Source of the DNA: Ruminococcaceae bacterium UBA5891
GTDB lineage: Bacteria > Bacillota > Clostridia > Oscillospirales > Acutalibacteraceae
Assembly (NCBI GenBank): GCA_002431945.1
Contig: DJET01000005.1
Span: 1 to 62,375, forward strand
Direction of reading: 5' to 3'
Length of the DNA stretch: 62,375 bases
The number at the start of each line of letters is the position of its first letter. Positions within the stretch are counted from its first letter, which is position 1. Below are positions 51,512-60,581 of this stretch, piece after piece. The translations under genes were made by a program, and so were the position numbers. The notes beneath the pieces were generated by a model. It did not search any database and was not told where the DNA came from. It worked only from the letters and a program-made list of their open reading frames with translations.

Positions 51512-52175
51512 GCCCTTTAAGGGGCAAATGTCGGACAGCTTTCGCGCCGCTGTTTTTATAATACTGTCGGGCGGCTTTCAGGACGCATATACCTACACCT
51601 GCCGCGGCGAGGTTTTTGCCAATGCCCAAACGGGTAATATTGTGCTTTTAAGCACGGCGTTTTTCCGTTCGGAATGGGGCACCGTATTAAAATATCTTGT
51701 TCCGGTTGTTTCTTTTCTTATAGGAACGGCGGCGGCTGAATTTATACACATTAAGCTTAAATGCTATGAAAAAATACATTGGCGGCAAATAATTCTGTTT
51801 TGCGAGATCGTGCTGCTTTTCGCCGTAGGCTTTATACCCAAAGCCGCAGAGCCGCTTGCAAACGCGTTGGTTTCTTTTGTTTGCGCGCTGCAGGTGCAGA
51901 CCTTTCATAAGGTAAGGGGGCACGCCTATGCCAGCACGATGTGCATAGGAAATATGCGTGCGGGAACAGAGGCTATGTGCGCGTATATAAGAACAAGAGA
52001 TAAGGAAATACTTAAAAAATCGCTTACATATTTCGGTGTTATCTTTGTTTTTGCAATAGGCGCGGCGCTTGGCAGTATTGTAACGCTTATTTTAAATTAC
52101 AGGGCGGTTTTGGTTTGCTGTGCGCTGCTTTCGGTAAGCTTTTTTATGATGTTTGTGCCCGAAAAAAAGCCCTGA
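51498..52175 (+). CDS. YoaK/DUF1275 membrane protein
   Basis: AGAGG lies 7 bases before ATG 51498. The 225-residue protein has six helices and the YoaK pattern IILSGGFQDAYTYTCRGEVFANAQTGNIV near the start (given in parts: SGGFQDAYTY, then NAQTGNIVLL), followed by ALQVQTFHKVRGHAYASTMC-type sequence with G-N-M-R near 140-150. DUF1275 proteins are integral membrane proteins with unproven transport roles. The expected regulator is the divergent LysR protein. Confidence 0.88.
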   Translation: MIAVKPFKGQMSDSFRAAVFIILSGGFQDAYTYTCRGEVFANAQTGNIVLLSTAFFRSEWGTVLKYLVPVVSFLIGTAAAEFIHIKLKCYEKIHWRQIILFCEIVLLFAVGFIPKAAEPLANALVSFVCALQVQTFHKVRGHAYASTMCIGNMRAGTEAMCAYIRTRDKEILKKSLTYFGVIFVFAIGAALGSIVTLILNYRAVLVCCALLSVSFFMMFVPEKKP

Positions 52176-52241
52176 TCTGCTGTGTGAAAAGTTTAACAAT
52201 TTTGTTGTTTTAAAAAGAATGATATTTGTATAAAAAAATGC

Positions 52242-52270
52242 TTGACTTTATTATATAAAAGCACTAAAAT
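52242..52270 (+). promoter_or_regulatory. atp operon promoter
   Basis: TTGACT (52242-52247) and TAAAAT (52265-52270), spacer 17, 33 bases before the first gene. Confidence 0.82.
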
Positions 52271-52302
52271 TAGACAATAAAATTAGGTAGGGGGTATGCT
52301 TT

Positions 52303-52608
52303 TTGGCGGCAGGTATAATAGCGGCGGTTTTCGGCGCGGCCGAGGCGGTTTTGCTTAAAAAAACGCTTGGCTTTTTTACTTCTGGCGAATATACCGCGGC
52401 GGTTGCGTTTGCCTTAATAAAGCTTTTGCTTTACGGCGCTGCGCTTCCCGTACTGGTGTTTTTGTTTCCGGCGCATATTATAGAATGTGTTATAGGCTAT
52501 GCGGTCGGTTTACCCCTATCGGTTATGTTTTTCTTTATATTAAATACAATAAACGCCGGCAAGGCGTCTTCGGGAGATGGTAAAAACGAAAGCGGTAACA
52601 ATAATTGA
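52303..52608 (+). CDS. atpI: ATP synthase subunit I-like protein
   Basis: TTG 52303 is the only start in the right frame after GTAGGGGG. The 101-residue protein has three to four helices (AAGIIAAVFGAAEAVLL, VAFALIKLLLYGAALPVLVF, VIGYAVGLPLSVMFFFIL). It is first in the atp operon, where AtpI-type proteins help c-ring assembly. Sequence in this family is weakly conserved, so the call rests mainly on place and topology. It overlaps atpB by 32 bases. Confidence 0.7.
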   Translation: MAAGIIAAVFGAAEAVLLKKTLGFFTSGEYTAAVAFALIKLLLYGAALPVLVFLFPAHIIECVIGYAVGLPLSVMFFFILNTINAGKASSGDGKNESGNNN

Positions 52609-53482
52609 GTTTGCGTTTTCCGCGGTGCTTCTTGCGCTTGGAATTATAGGCTACTGCGCCGTACATTCCTATGTTAAGCACCACGGCGAAACAAAGCAGC
52701 TTAAAAAGCGTTCAAAGCTTTTGTTGGCAACGGCTGTTATTGCAGGGTGGTTTTTTATAGGCACGGCAATAACCTCTGTTTGGAACGGCAAGGGCGGTCT
52801 TAACGTTGAGTTTGAAATGTTCAGCGAGCGCACCGAAATATTCGGCTTTTCATTTGCAAAGACCACGGTGCTTTCCTGGGCGATTATAGCAATTGTTTTG
52901 GTGCTGTGCCTTGTTTTCAGGTTTTTGGTTTTTCCGCGCTTTGACCCGGAAAAGCCGAAAAACGCCTTTCAAAACGTAACGGAGCTTGCGGTTGAGGCTA
53001 TGGACAGCTTTACAAAAAACACGGTGGGGGATTATTCAGGGGCGCTGGCGCCGTATATGTTCTCGCTTGCGGTATTTATGATTTTTTCGGCGGCAAGCGA
53101 GCTGCTTGGGTACAGACCGCCGACATCGGACCTTATAATAACGCTTGCAATGGGTCTTATAACCTTTGCGCTTATAAATTTTTACGGAGTAAAGAAAAAG
53201 GGGCTTGCGGGCAGAATAAAATATCTTTCAAGTCCTACGCCGCTTATACTTCCGATGAAGATATTAAGCGACGTTGCGGTTCCGGTATCGCTTGCGTGCC
53301 GTCTTTTCGGTAATATGCTCGGCGGTATGATAGTTATGGACCTTTTAAAATCGGTTTTAGGCGGTTACGCTTCGGGTATACCGGCAGTGGCAGGGCTTTA
53401 TTTCAACCTCTTCCACCCGCTTATACAAACATACATTTTCATTATATTATCGCTTACGTTTATTAACGAGGCAATTGAGTAG
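52577..53482 (+). CDS. atpB: F-type ATP synthase subunit a
   Basis: The stator part of the ion channel. The essential Arg is in LACRLFGNMLGG near 245, followed by GLYFNLFHPLIQTYIFIILS. The N-terminal 85 residues add two hydrophobic segments beyond the compact form, giving 301 residues, at the long end for a bacterial a subunit. No His/Glu half-channel assignment is attempted. The start lies inside atpI, so translation is coupled. Confidence 0.95.
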   Translation: MVKTKAVTIIEFAFSAVLLALGIIGYCAVHSYVKHHGETKQLKKRSKLLLATAVIAGWFFIGTAITSVWNGKGGLNVEFEMFSERTEIFGFSFAKTTVLSWAIIAIVLVLCLVFRFLVFPRFDPEKPKNAFQNVTELAVEAMDSFTKNTVGDYSGALAPYMFSLAVFMIFSAASELLGYRPPTSDLIITLAMGLITFALINFYGVKKKGLAGRIKYLSSPTPLILPMKILSDVAVPVSLACRLFGNMLGGMIVMDLLKSVLGGYASGIPAVAGLYFNLFHPLIQTYIFIILSLTFINEAIE

Positions 53483-53494
53483 GAGGAATTTTAA

Positions 53495-53707
53495 ATGACA
53501 GCAATAGGTGCAGGTTTGGCAATTTTAACGGCAATAGGCGCAGGTCTCGGAATGGGCATTGCAACAGGCAAGGCGGTTGAAGCGGTGGCGCGTCAGCCCG
53601 AAGCTTCGGGTAAAATAAACGCTATACTGCTTTTGGGCTGCGCATTGGCTGAGTCAACGGCTATATATGCGTTCGTTGTAGCGCTTATTTTGGCGTCTAA
53701 AGTTTGA
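53495..53707 (+). CDS. atpE: F-type ATP synthase subunit c
   Basis: A 70-residue hairpin of two helices that forms the rotor ring. The ion carboxylate is Glu53 in LAESTAIYAF; Ser54, Thr55 and Tyr58 match the outer-helix ligands of Na+-binding rings. In the first helix, the position matching the Na+-ligand Gln of Ilyobacter is Met20 (GLGMGIATGKA). The polar loop is ARQPEASGKI. Ion specificity is therefore unclear from sequence: mixed features, with protons possible. GGAGGA precedes the start. Confidence 0.97.
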   Translation: MTAIGAGLAILTAIGAGLGMGIATGKAVEAVARQPEASGKINAILLLGCALAESTAIYAFVVALILASKV

Positions 53708-53725
53708 TTGAACGGAGATTAAGCT

Positions 53726-54217
53726 ATGGAAGGTCTTGTAATATCAGACGCCGTTAAGGACCTGATAATAAATATTGTAAACATTGTTGTTTTGTTTGTT
53801 ATTGTAAAAACCCTTGCGTATAAGCCGGTTAAAAAGTTTCTTGACGACAGAAAGGCAAAAATCGAGAAGCAGTTAAACGACGCAGCCGAGGCTCAAAAGC
53901 AGGCTGACGAAAAGGCGCAGAGGTATGAGGGCCTTATTTCAGACAGCAAGAAAGAATGTGCCGAGCTTAAGGTAAAAGCCGAGCGCGAGGCCAAGGAAAG
54001 CGCAGACGCCATTTTGGCAAACGCCAAGGCGGACGCAGATAATATAACCGCCAAGGCGCGCGAGGACGCACAGCGCGAGCACGACGCAAAAATAGCCTCG
54101 GTAAAGGACGATATTACCGAGCTTGCCTTTGATATTTCAAGGCAGGTATTATCGCGCGAGGTAAGCGACGAAGACAATAAGCGCATTGCCGAAGGCTTTT
54201 TTAACGAGCGTTTATAA
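53726..54217 (+). CDS. atpF: F-type ATP synthase subunit b
   Basis: One N-terminal helix (LIINIVNIVVLFVIVKTLAY) near 13-33 followed by a long charged coiled coil rich in Ala, Glu and Lys. It ends DISRQVLSREVSDEDNKRI. At 163 residues it is a normal b subunit with no delta domain fused to it. It lies 9 bases before the short delta gene. Confidence 0.95.
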   Translation: MEGLVISDAVKDLIINIVNIVVLFVIVKTLAYKPVKKFLDDRKAKIEKQLNDAAEAQKQADEKAQRYEGLISDSKKECAELKVKAEREAKESADAILANAKADADNITAKAREDAQREHDAKIASVKDDITELAFDISRQVLSREVSDEDNKRIAEGFFNERL

Positions 54218-54226
54218 GGTGATTTA

Positions 54227-54442
54227 ATGAAAACGGTTATAATTACGGCGGCTGATAATCTTTCAGACGCAACGTATAAATTGATTTGCGACGGCTTTAA
54301 GAAAAAAATAGGCGGCGAGGCTCGGTTTGAGCGTGTTACCGATAACGGCATAATCGGAGGATTTATTGCCGACGTTGACGGTGAAATATACGATTTAAGC
54401 ATTTCCTCGCAGCTTAGCGAAATGCAAAAACAGATAAACTGA
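54227..54442 (+). CDS. atpH: Miniature ATP synthase delta subunit
   Basis: It occupies the place of atpH, between b and alpha, but is only 71 residues against about 180. The sequence matches only the C-terminal region of delta: ITAADNLSDATYKLICDGFK, then NGIIGGFIADVDGEIYDLSI and SSQLSEMQKQI, where standard delta has GGFVVRVGD...DGSVRGQL. The N-terminal six-helix domain that grips the alpha subunits is absent, and no broken copy of it lies upstream. The ribosome site AAGGTG and clean frame suggest a working gene. Confidence 0.8.
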   Translation: MKTVIITAADNLSDATYKLICDGFKKKIGGEARFERVTDNGIIGGFIADVDGEIYDLSISSQLSEMQKQIN

Positions 54443-54449
54443 TAAGGCG

Positions 54450-55979
54450 GTGACAGGGTTGCAGGATACCGAGCTTGAAAAGGTAAGCAGCTTTCTTAAA
54501 AAAAGAATATCCGAGTTTGAGGTTAAGCCTATTGTTTACCGCCGCGGCAGGGTAGACAGCGTAGGCGACGGCGTTGTACGCATAAGCGGACTGCCCGACC
54601 GTCTTTACGGCGAGCTTTTGGAGTTTGACGGCGGCGTATACGGTATGGCGCTTGATTTAAGCGAGGACGGCGTAGGCGCCGTGCTTATGGATAACGCTGA
54701 TACCGTAAATGTAGGGGACGGCGTTAAGGGTACGGGCGTTGTAGCGGACGTGCCTGTAGGCGGCGAGCTTATAGGCAGGGTTATAGACCCGATAGGCAGA
54801 CCGCTTGATGGCAAGCCGCTTGAAGCTAAAAAGCATATGCCGTGCGAGAACAGCGCGCCTACCATTATGCAAAGAAGACCTGTTGACAAGCCGCTTGAGA
54901 CGGGTATTATGGCTATTGACAGTATGATACCGATAGGCAGGGGTCAGCGCGAGCTTATTATAGGCGACAGACAGACAGGTAAAACCTCGATAGCGCTTGA
55001 TACGGTTATAAACCAAAAAAATTCAGACGTAATATGCATTTACTGCGCAATAGGACAAAAGGCTTCTAACATAGCGCAGATAACCGAAACGCTGCAAAAA
55101 GCAGGGGCTATGGAATACAGCCTTGTTGTTGCGGCTACCGCTTCGGACAGTCCCGCCATGCAGTATTTGGCGCCGTATGCCGCCTGCGCGGTTGCAGAGG
55201 GCTTTATGAAGGACGGCAGGGACGTGCTTGTCATATACGACGATCTTTCAAAGCACGCCGTGGCTTACCGTACCATGTCGCTGCTTTTACACAGACCGCC
55301 CGGACGCGAGGCGTACCCCGGCGACGTATTTTACCTTCACAGCCGTTTACTTGAACGCAGCGCATGTATGAGTAAGGAATTGGGCGGCGGCAGTATTACG
55401 GCTATGCCTGTTATAGAAACTATGGGCGGAAATATTTCGGCTTATATACCTACAAACGTTATTTCCATAACCGACGGTCAGATATACCTTGAAACAGAGC
55501 TGTTCCACAGCGGCGTAAGACCTGCCGTAAACACAGGTCTTTCGGTTTCGCGTGTGGGCAGATCCGCCCAGCATAAGGCTATGCAAAAGGTTTCGGGTTC
55601 GCTTAGAATAGAGCTTTCGCAGTACCGCGAAATGGCGGTGTTTACACGCTTCGGCAGCGATGTGGACGATTCCACCGCAAGGCTTTTGAACAGAGGTCAT
55701 ATATTGACCGAGCTTTTAAAGCAGAAAAAAAGCAAGCCCTATTCGCTTTTTGAAGAGGTCGCATTGCTTTTTGCTTACCGTAACAGCATATTCGACGGTA
55801 TTCCCGAAAGCGATATAAAGCCCTGCGCCGAAAAAATGCTTGATTATCTTCATACAAACTGCACCGCCGCCGAAAACGCCGTTAAAGCAACGGGCGACCT
55901 TAGCGACGAAAGCGCCGAAAGGCTTAAAGAGGCGCTTAATCTTTTTAAGGAAAGCTATTTAAATGGAGAACATAAGTGA
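54450..55979 (+). CDS. atpA: F-type ATP synthase subunit alpha
   Basis: The non-catalytic nucleotide-binding subunit. Walker A is GDRQTGKTSIALD near 170, Walker B region VLVIYDDLSKHAVAYR near 262, and SVSRVGRSAQHKAMQ near 368 has the arginine-finger region. I give GTG 54450; TTG 54459, with GGTGA 5 bases before it, is an equal or better start and loses three residues. Length is normal. It overlaps atpG by 17 bases. Confidence 0.97.
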   Translation: MTGLQDTELEKVSSFLKKRISEFEVKPIVYRRGRVDSVGDGVVRISGLPDRLYGELLEFDGGVYGMALDLSEDGVGAVLMDNADTVNVGDGVKGTGVVADVPVGGELIGRVIDPIGRPLDGKPLEAKKHMPCENSAPTIMQRRPVDKPLETGIMAIDSMIPIGRGQRELIIGDRQTGKTSIALDTVINQKNSDVICIYCAIGQKASNIAQITETLQKAGAMEYSLVVAATASDSPAMQYLAPYAACAVAEGFMKDGRDVLVIYDDLSKHAVAYRTMSLLLHRPPGREAYPGDVFYLHSRLLERSACMSKELGGGSITAMPVIETMGGNISAYIPTNVISITDGQIYLETELFHSGVRPAVNTGLSVSRVGRSAQHKAMQKVSGSLRIELSQYREMAVFTRFGSDVDDSTARLLNRGHILTELLKQKKSKPYSLFEEVALLFAYRNSIFDGIPESDIKPCAEKMLDYLHTNCTAAENAVKATGDLSDESAERLKEALNLFKESYLNGEHK

Positions 55980-56841
55980 ATTAAAGCAGCATCTGCACGC
56001 AGTGGAGCAAACAAGGCAGATATCAAACGCTATGTATCTGCTTTCCACCTCGCGTATGAAAAAGTCGATGCAGAACATTGAATACAATCTTTCTTATATG
56101 CGCCGGCTTCGCTCGACTATGAAGGACATTATATCAAAAACAAAGCACAATATGCTTACAGACCCGTTTATAGAGCTTACAGAGGGCGGCAAGGCGCTTT
56201 TCTTTGTAATAACCTCGGATAAAGGACTTTGCGGAGGCTATAATTCCGCGGTTGTTAATTCTGCGCTTGAAAAAATGCGTGATTTTGAAAAGCCGGTGCT
56301 TTATTCGTTAGGGCTCAAGGGTACCGAAATGTTTACCGCGCACGGTATTAAGCCTGACGGCTCTTGGTACGGCGCTTCGCAGCTGCCTTCGCTTCATCTT
56401 GCAAGCGAGCTTGGCGAGAAAATGGTTGAGCTTTACGATAACAAAGAGGTAAGCGAGGTATATATAGTTTATACCGAGTATGTTAATTCAGCCGTGCAAA
56501 AGCCTGTGTGCAGGCGCGTTTTGCCGCTGCTGCGCCGCGATTTTGACGATGTTGAATATGAAAACAAATACGAAACCGAGGTTATTTACGAGCCGGATAT
56601 TCAAACCGTGTTTGATCAGATGGTGCCGCAGTATATCGTGGGAATGATGTACGATGTAATAATGCAGTCCGCCGCAAGCGAAAACGCCGCAAGAATGACG
56701 GCAATGCAAAACGCAACCAAAAACGCCGATAAAATGACGGCAAAGCTTTCAGAGCAGATCAACGCTGTAAGACAGCTTGTTATTACCAATGAGATAACCG
56801 AAATAGCGGCGGCAACACAGGTTCAGGAAAACGGAGTATAG
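55963..56841 (+). CDS. atpG: F-type ATP synthase subunit gamma
   Basis: The central shaft: N-terminal helix (TRQISNAMYLLSTSRMKK near 17), the middle Rossmann-like domain with FVITSDKGLCGGYNSAV near 78, and the C-terminal helix ending ITNEITEIAAATQ. At 292 residues it is of normal size. It overlaps the end of atpA. Confidence 0.96.
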   Translation: MENISELKQHLHAVEQTRQISNAMYLLSTSRMKKSMQNIEYNLSYMRRLRSTMKDIISKTKHNMLTDPFIELTEGGKALFFVITSDKGLCGGYNSAVVNSALEKMRDFEKPVLYSLGLKGTEMFTAHGIKPDGSWYGASQLPSLHLASELGEKMVELYDNKEVSEVYIVYTEYVNSAVQKPVCRRVLPLLRRDFDDVEYENKYETEVIYEPDIQTVFDQMVPQYIVGMMYDVIMQSAASENAARMTAMQNATKNADKMTAKLSEQINAVRQLVITNEITEIAAATQVQENGV

Positions 56842-56855
56842 AAAGGGTGAGCCGA

Positions 56856-58238
56856 ATGGAATATAAGGGAAAAGTTGTTAAGATATCGGGTCCTGTAATA
56901 GACGTTCGATTTGAGGACAATGCAGTTCCGCCCATAAATTCTTTGCTTACGGTAACCGAATACGGCAAGCACGCCGAGGTTGCGGCGCACCTTGAAAACG
57001 GTCTTGTGCGCGCAATAGCCTTAGAGGCTACCGAGGGGCTTCGCTGCAACCTTGCGGTTACATCGGACGGAAAGGGTATAGAGGTACCGGTAGGAGACGG
57101 CGTTATAGGCCGCGTGGTAGACGTACTCGGCAGACCGATAGATGAAAAGGGTCCCATAAAGGCAGATCATTATCTGCCTATTCACAGAAATGCGCCGCGC
57201 CTTTCAGAGCAAAAGCCGGCTACCGAGCTGCTTGAAACGGGCATTAAGGTAATAGATCTGTTGGTGCCTTATGCCAAGGGCGGCAAGATCGGTCTTTTCG
57301 GCGGTGCGGGCGTAGGCAAAACCGTGCTTATAATGGAAATGATACACAACATTGCCGTTAATCACGGCGGCTATTCGGTGTTTACGGGCGTGGGCGAGCG
57401 CAGCCGCGAGGGCAACGAGCTTATACACGATATGGAAAACAGCGGTGTTATAGATAAATCCATATTGGCTTTCGGGCAGATGAACGAGCCTTCGGGCAGC
57501 CGTATGCGCGTTGCTATGACAGGGCTTACAATGGCGGAATACTTAAGGGACGAAAAAAATCAGGACGTTCTTTTGTTTATAGATAATATTTACCGTTTCG
57601 TTCAGGCAGGCAACGAGGTAAGCGCCCTGCTTGGCAGACTGCCGAGCGCCGTCGGCTATCAGCCAACATTGGCGCAGGAGCTTGGCTCTATTGAGGAGAG
57701 AATTGCCTCTACCGATAAAGGCTCTATTACCTCGGTACAGGCGGTATATGTTCCGGCAGACGACCTTACCGATCCTGCGCCGGCAACAATATTTACTCAC
57801 CTTGACGCTACAACCGTTCTTTCAAGAAGCATTGCCGAGCAGGGCATTTACCCCGCGGTTGATCCGCTTGAATCCTCAAGCCGCGTGTTAGAGCCTGAAA
57901 TTGTGGGCGAAAAGCATTACACTGTTGCGCGCCGCGTGCAGGAATGCCTGCAGCGTTACGACGATTTGAAGGATATAATTGCAATACTCGGTATGGAGGA
58001 GCTGTCGGCAGACGACAGGCTTACCGTTTACCGCGCAAGGAAGATACAAAACTTTTTGTCGCAGCCTATGAGCGTTGCAAAAGCGTATACCGGCGCTGAG
58101 GGGCGCTTTGTTCCGCTTAGCGATACTATCGAGGGCTTCCGCCAGATAGTAGACGGCGAGGCGGACGATATTCCCGAACTTGCCTTTTCAATGGTTGGTA
58201 ATATAGAAGAGGCGCGCGAAAAGGCAAAAACGCTTTAA
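56856..58238 (+). CDS. atpD: F-type ATP synthase subunit beta
   Basis: The catalytic subunit. AAAGGGTGA is 5 bases before ATG 56856, so GTG 56847 is rejected. Walker A GGAGVGKTVLIMEM near 150, GERSREGNE near 184, Walker B VLLFIDNIYRFVQAG near 240 and the catalytic-site sequence PSAVGYQPTLAQELG near 270 are standard. Usual FIDNIFRF is FIDNIYRF here, a mild change. The length of 461 is normal. Confidence 0.98.
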   Translation: MEYKGKVVKISGPVIDVRFEDNAVPPINSLLTVTEYGKHAEVAAHLENGLVRAIALEATEGLRCNLAVTSDGKGIEVPVGDGVIGRVVDVLGRPIDEKGPIKADHYLPIHRNAPRLSEQKPATELLETGIKVIDLLVPYAKGGKIGLFGGAGVGKTVLIMEMIHNIAVNHGGYSVFTGVGERSREGNELIHDMENSGVIDKSILAFGQMNEPSGSRMRVAMTGLTMAEYLRDEKNQDVLLFIDNIYRFVQAGNEVSALLGRLPSAVGYQPTLAQELGSIEERIASTDKGSITSVQAVYVPADDLTDPAPATIFTHLDATTVLSRSIAEQGIYPAVDPLESSSRVLEPEIVGEKHYTVARRVQECLQRYDDLKDIIAILGMEELSADDRLTVYRARKIQNFLSQPMSVAKAYTGAEGRFVPLSDTIEGFRQIVDGEADDIPELAFSMVGNIEEAREKAKTL

Positions 58239-58250
58239 CGGGAGACTGTT

Positions 58251-58664
58251 ATGAGTGAGTTTTTATTTGAGATCATAACGCCGTCCAAACAGTTTTTCAA
58301 AGGTCAGGCAGAGCAGGTTATCTGCCAAACCACCGACGGTGAAATGGGTATTTTAAAGGGCCACGGTACTATGGTGGCTACGCTTACCATAGGCGAGATC
58401 AGAATTAAAACCGGCGGCGAATGGAAAAACGCATATATTTCGGGCGGATTTATGGAAGTAAGAAACGACGAGGTTTTGGTTTTTTCAAACTGCTGTGAAT
58501 GGCCTGAAGAAATAGACGAGGCTAAGGCTGAAGAATCGCGCAGGAAGGCGGCAGAGCTTATGCTGCACGAGCAAAACGTGCGCGAGCACAGGCATAACGA
58601 AATAACCCTTGCGCGAGCTATGGCAAGGCTTAAGGTGAAAAAGGAATATAGGAACGTAAGGTAG
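58251..58664 (+). CDS. atpC: F-type ATP synthase subunit epsilon
   Basis: The 137-residue protein has the N-terminal beta sandwich (FEIITPSKQFFKGQAEQVIC, then GEMGILKGHGTMVATL) and a C-terminal helical hairpin (EESRRKAAELMLHEQNV). It couples shaft rotation to the c ring and can inhibit ATPase activity. It is the last gene of the operon, 12 bases after atpD. Confidence 0.95.
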   Translation: MSEFLFEIITPSKQFFKGQAEQVICQTTDGEMGILKGHGTMVATLTIGEIRIKTGGEWKNAYISGGFMEVRNDEVLVFSNCCEWPEEIDEAKAEESRRKAAELMLHEQNVREHRHNEITLARAMARLKVKKEYRNVR

Positions 58665-58667
58665 TAG

Positions 58668-58692
58668 CAGCGCCGTAAGGCGCTGTTTTTTT
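58668..58692 (+). terminator. atp operon terminator
   Basis: CAGCGCC and GGCGCTG pair around GTAA, followed by seven T. Confidence 0.92.
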
Positions 58693-58828
58693 ATATTCTA
58701 CGGTGTGTAGAGCGGCGGTAGAGATATTCTAACGCTTTGATTTATACAGTAGACAAGGTTCTAAAATGTTTTTATTTATACGGTTTAAAAAATACTGTAT
58801 AATACTATACTAAAAGGGGTGGGAACGT

Positions 58829-59635
58829 TTGAACATACTTTATTGCGGCGATGAAAACGTATGCGGCGGAATATATTTATCCGCTGTGTCGGTTCGCAAG
58901 AATACCTGCGGCAGGCTTGATTTTTATATTTTAACCGCTTCGTTAAAAGATGAGCATAGGGCAATACCCGCCGAATTTGCCGAAAGGCTTAGTTCGGCGC
59001 TTTATACCGTCGGCAGGGAAATAAACGTGCATTTGCTTGATATAACGGATAAGTTTTTATCCTGCCTGCCGTTTAGCAATATGGATACGCGCTTTACGCC
59101 GCTTTGTATGCTCAGGCTTTTTGCGGACGTACTGCCGCAAATTCCCGATAGAATCTTATACCTTGACGCAGATGTTTTGGCAAGAGCCGATTTTGAAGAC
59201 CTTTATAACACGGATATGTCAGACGCAGAAATAGCGGGCGTGCCGGATAGATACGGCAAATGGTTTTTCGGAAATATATTAAAGCACGATTACTTAAATT
59301 CCGGCGTTTTGCTTATGAATACGGCGCAAATAAGGAAAAGCGGGCTTTTTGAAAAATGCCGCATAATGTGCCGAGATAAAAAAATGTTTATGCCCGACCA
59401 GACCGCATTAAATAAGCTTGCAGTAAAGAAAAAGCTTCCGCGCCGATTTAACGAGCAGGGTAGGATAAGAGAAAACACCGTGTTTAAGCATTTTACCACC
59501 TATTTTAAATTTTTGCCTTATTTTAGGGCGGTAACAATAAAACCGTGGAACATAACGGAAATGCACGAAAAACTTAAAATATTTGAGTTTGACGATATTT
59601 TAAACGATTATTTAAGGAGCAACGAAAATGAATAA
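58829..59635 (+). CDS. GT8 glycosyltransferase
   Basis: TTG 58829 follows AAGGGGTGGG. The 268-residue protein begins NILYCGDENVCGGIYLSAVS and has the GT8 metal motif DAD in RILYLDADVLARADF near 110, YLNSGVLLMNT near 153 and MPDQTALNKL near 190. GT8 enzymes transfer galactose or glucose from UDP-sugars with retention. There is no signal or membrane segment, so it works in the cytoplasm, possibly on a lipid or envelope acceptor. It overlaps the next gene by 8 bases. A possible TATAAT lies near 58797, but without a clear -35 box. Confidence 0.9.
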   Translation: MNILYCGDENVCGGIYLSAVSVRKNTCGRLDFYILTASLKDEHRAIPAEFAERLSSALYTVGREINVHLLDITDKFLSCLPFSNMDTRFTPLCMLRLFADVLPQIPDRILYLDADVLARADFEDLYNTDMSDAEIAGVPDRYGKWFFGNILKHDYLNSGVLLMNTAQIRKSGLFEKCRIMCRDKKMFMPDQTALNKLAVKKKLPRRFNEQGRIRENTVFKHFTTYFKFLPYFRAVTIKPWNITEMHEKLKIFEFDDILNDYLRSNENE

Positions 59636-60581
59636 AGAAATACCGATATTTTTTACCATTGATAACTCATATGCGCCGTTTTTGGCGGTCGCGCTTAATT
59701 CAGCTATAAAAAATGCCGATAAAAGCAGAAAGTACCGCGCCGTGGTTTTGCACGAGGACTTAAGCAAAGAAAACGCCGAAAAGCTGAAAAGCCTTGAAAC
59801 CGATAGCTTTAAAATCGAGCTTACCCCAATGAAGGCTAATTTCGAGGCGCTTGACGACAGAATGAGCAACAGGCTGCGCTGCGATTATTTTACCCTTACA
59901 ATTTATTTCAGGCTTTTTATACCCGCTATGTTCCCGCAGTACGATAAGGGAATATATATCGACAGCGACGTGGTTTTAACCGACGATATAGCAAAGCTTT
60001 ACGATACCGATATAGGCGATAATCTAATAGGCGCCTGCAACGATCTGTCCATTGCGGATATTCCGCCGCTTGTGGCGTATACCGAAAATGCGGTAGGCGT
60101 TAAAAAAACCGAATATATAAATTCGGGTGTGCTGCTTATGAATCTTAAAAAATTAAGGGAAAACGATTTCGAGGGACATTTTTTAAGGCTTTTAAACGAA
60201 TACCATTTCGACAGCGTGGCCCCCGATCAGGATTATATAAACGCCATTTGCAACGGGCGGATATATTATCTTAACGAGAGGTGGGACGCTATGCCGAACG
60301 ATAACAAGCCGCCGCTTAAAAGCACTAGCCTTATCCATTATAACCTTTTTTCAAAGCCGTGGTGTTACGATGATATTATGTACGGCGATATTTTTTGGAA
60401 ATATGCCGCAGATTCGGGCTTTATAGATGAAATAAAGGAATATAAGGCGGCTTATTCAGATGATAAAAAGCAGGCGGACAGCGAGTGCTTGGAGCTGCTG
60501 GTTCGCCGCGGCGCCGAAATTCCCGAAAACGAGATAACCTTTAAAAAGCTTTATGAAAAGGGTGTTAAAATCAGATTATGA
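59628..60581 (+). CDS. GT8 glycosyltransferase, second copy
   Basis: The 317-residue paralogue of the preceding gene begins IPIFFTIDNSYAPFLAVAL. It has the DSD form of the metal motif in GIYIDSDVVLTDDI near 110, YINSGVLLMNL near 162, APDQDYINAIC near 196 and HYNLFSKPWCY near 240. It is larger than the first because of a C-terminal extension. ATG overlaps the end of the first gene, so the two are co-translated and may add successive sugars. Confidence 0.92.
   Translation: MNKEIPIFFTIDNSYAPFLAVALNSAIKNADKSRKYRAVVLHEDLSKENAEKLKSLETDSFKIELTPMKANFEALDDRMSNRLRCDYFTLTIYFRLFIPAMFPQYDKGIYIDSDVVLTDDIAKLYDTDIGDNLIGACNDLSIADIPPLVAYTENAVGVKKTEYINSGVLLMNLKKLRENDFEGHFLRLLNEYHFDSVAPDQDYINAICNGRIYYLNERWDAMPNDNKPPLKSTSLIHYNLFSKPWCYDDIMYGDIFWKYAADSGFIDEIKEYKAAYSDDKKQADSECLELLVRRGAEIPENEITFKKLYEKGVKIRL

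Noticed and set aside
54605..54889. Antisense open frames across the atp genes and other GC-rich genes
   Set aside because: They mirror the codon bias of the sense genes, lack ribosome sites, and encode no recognisable protein.
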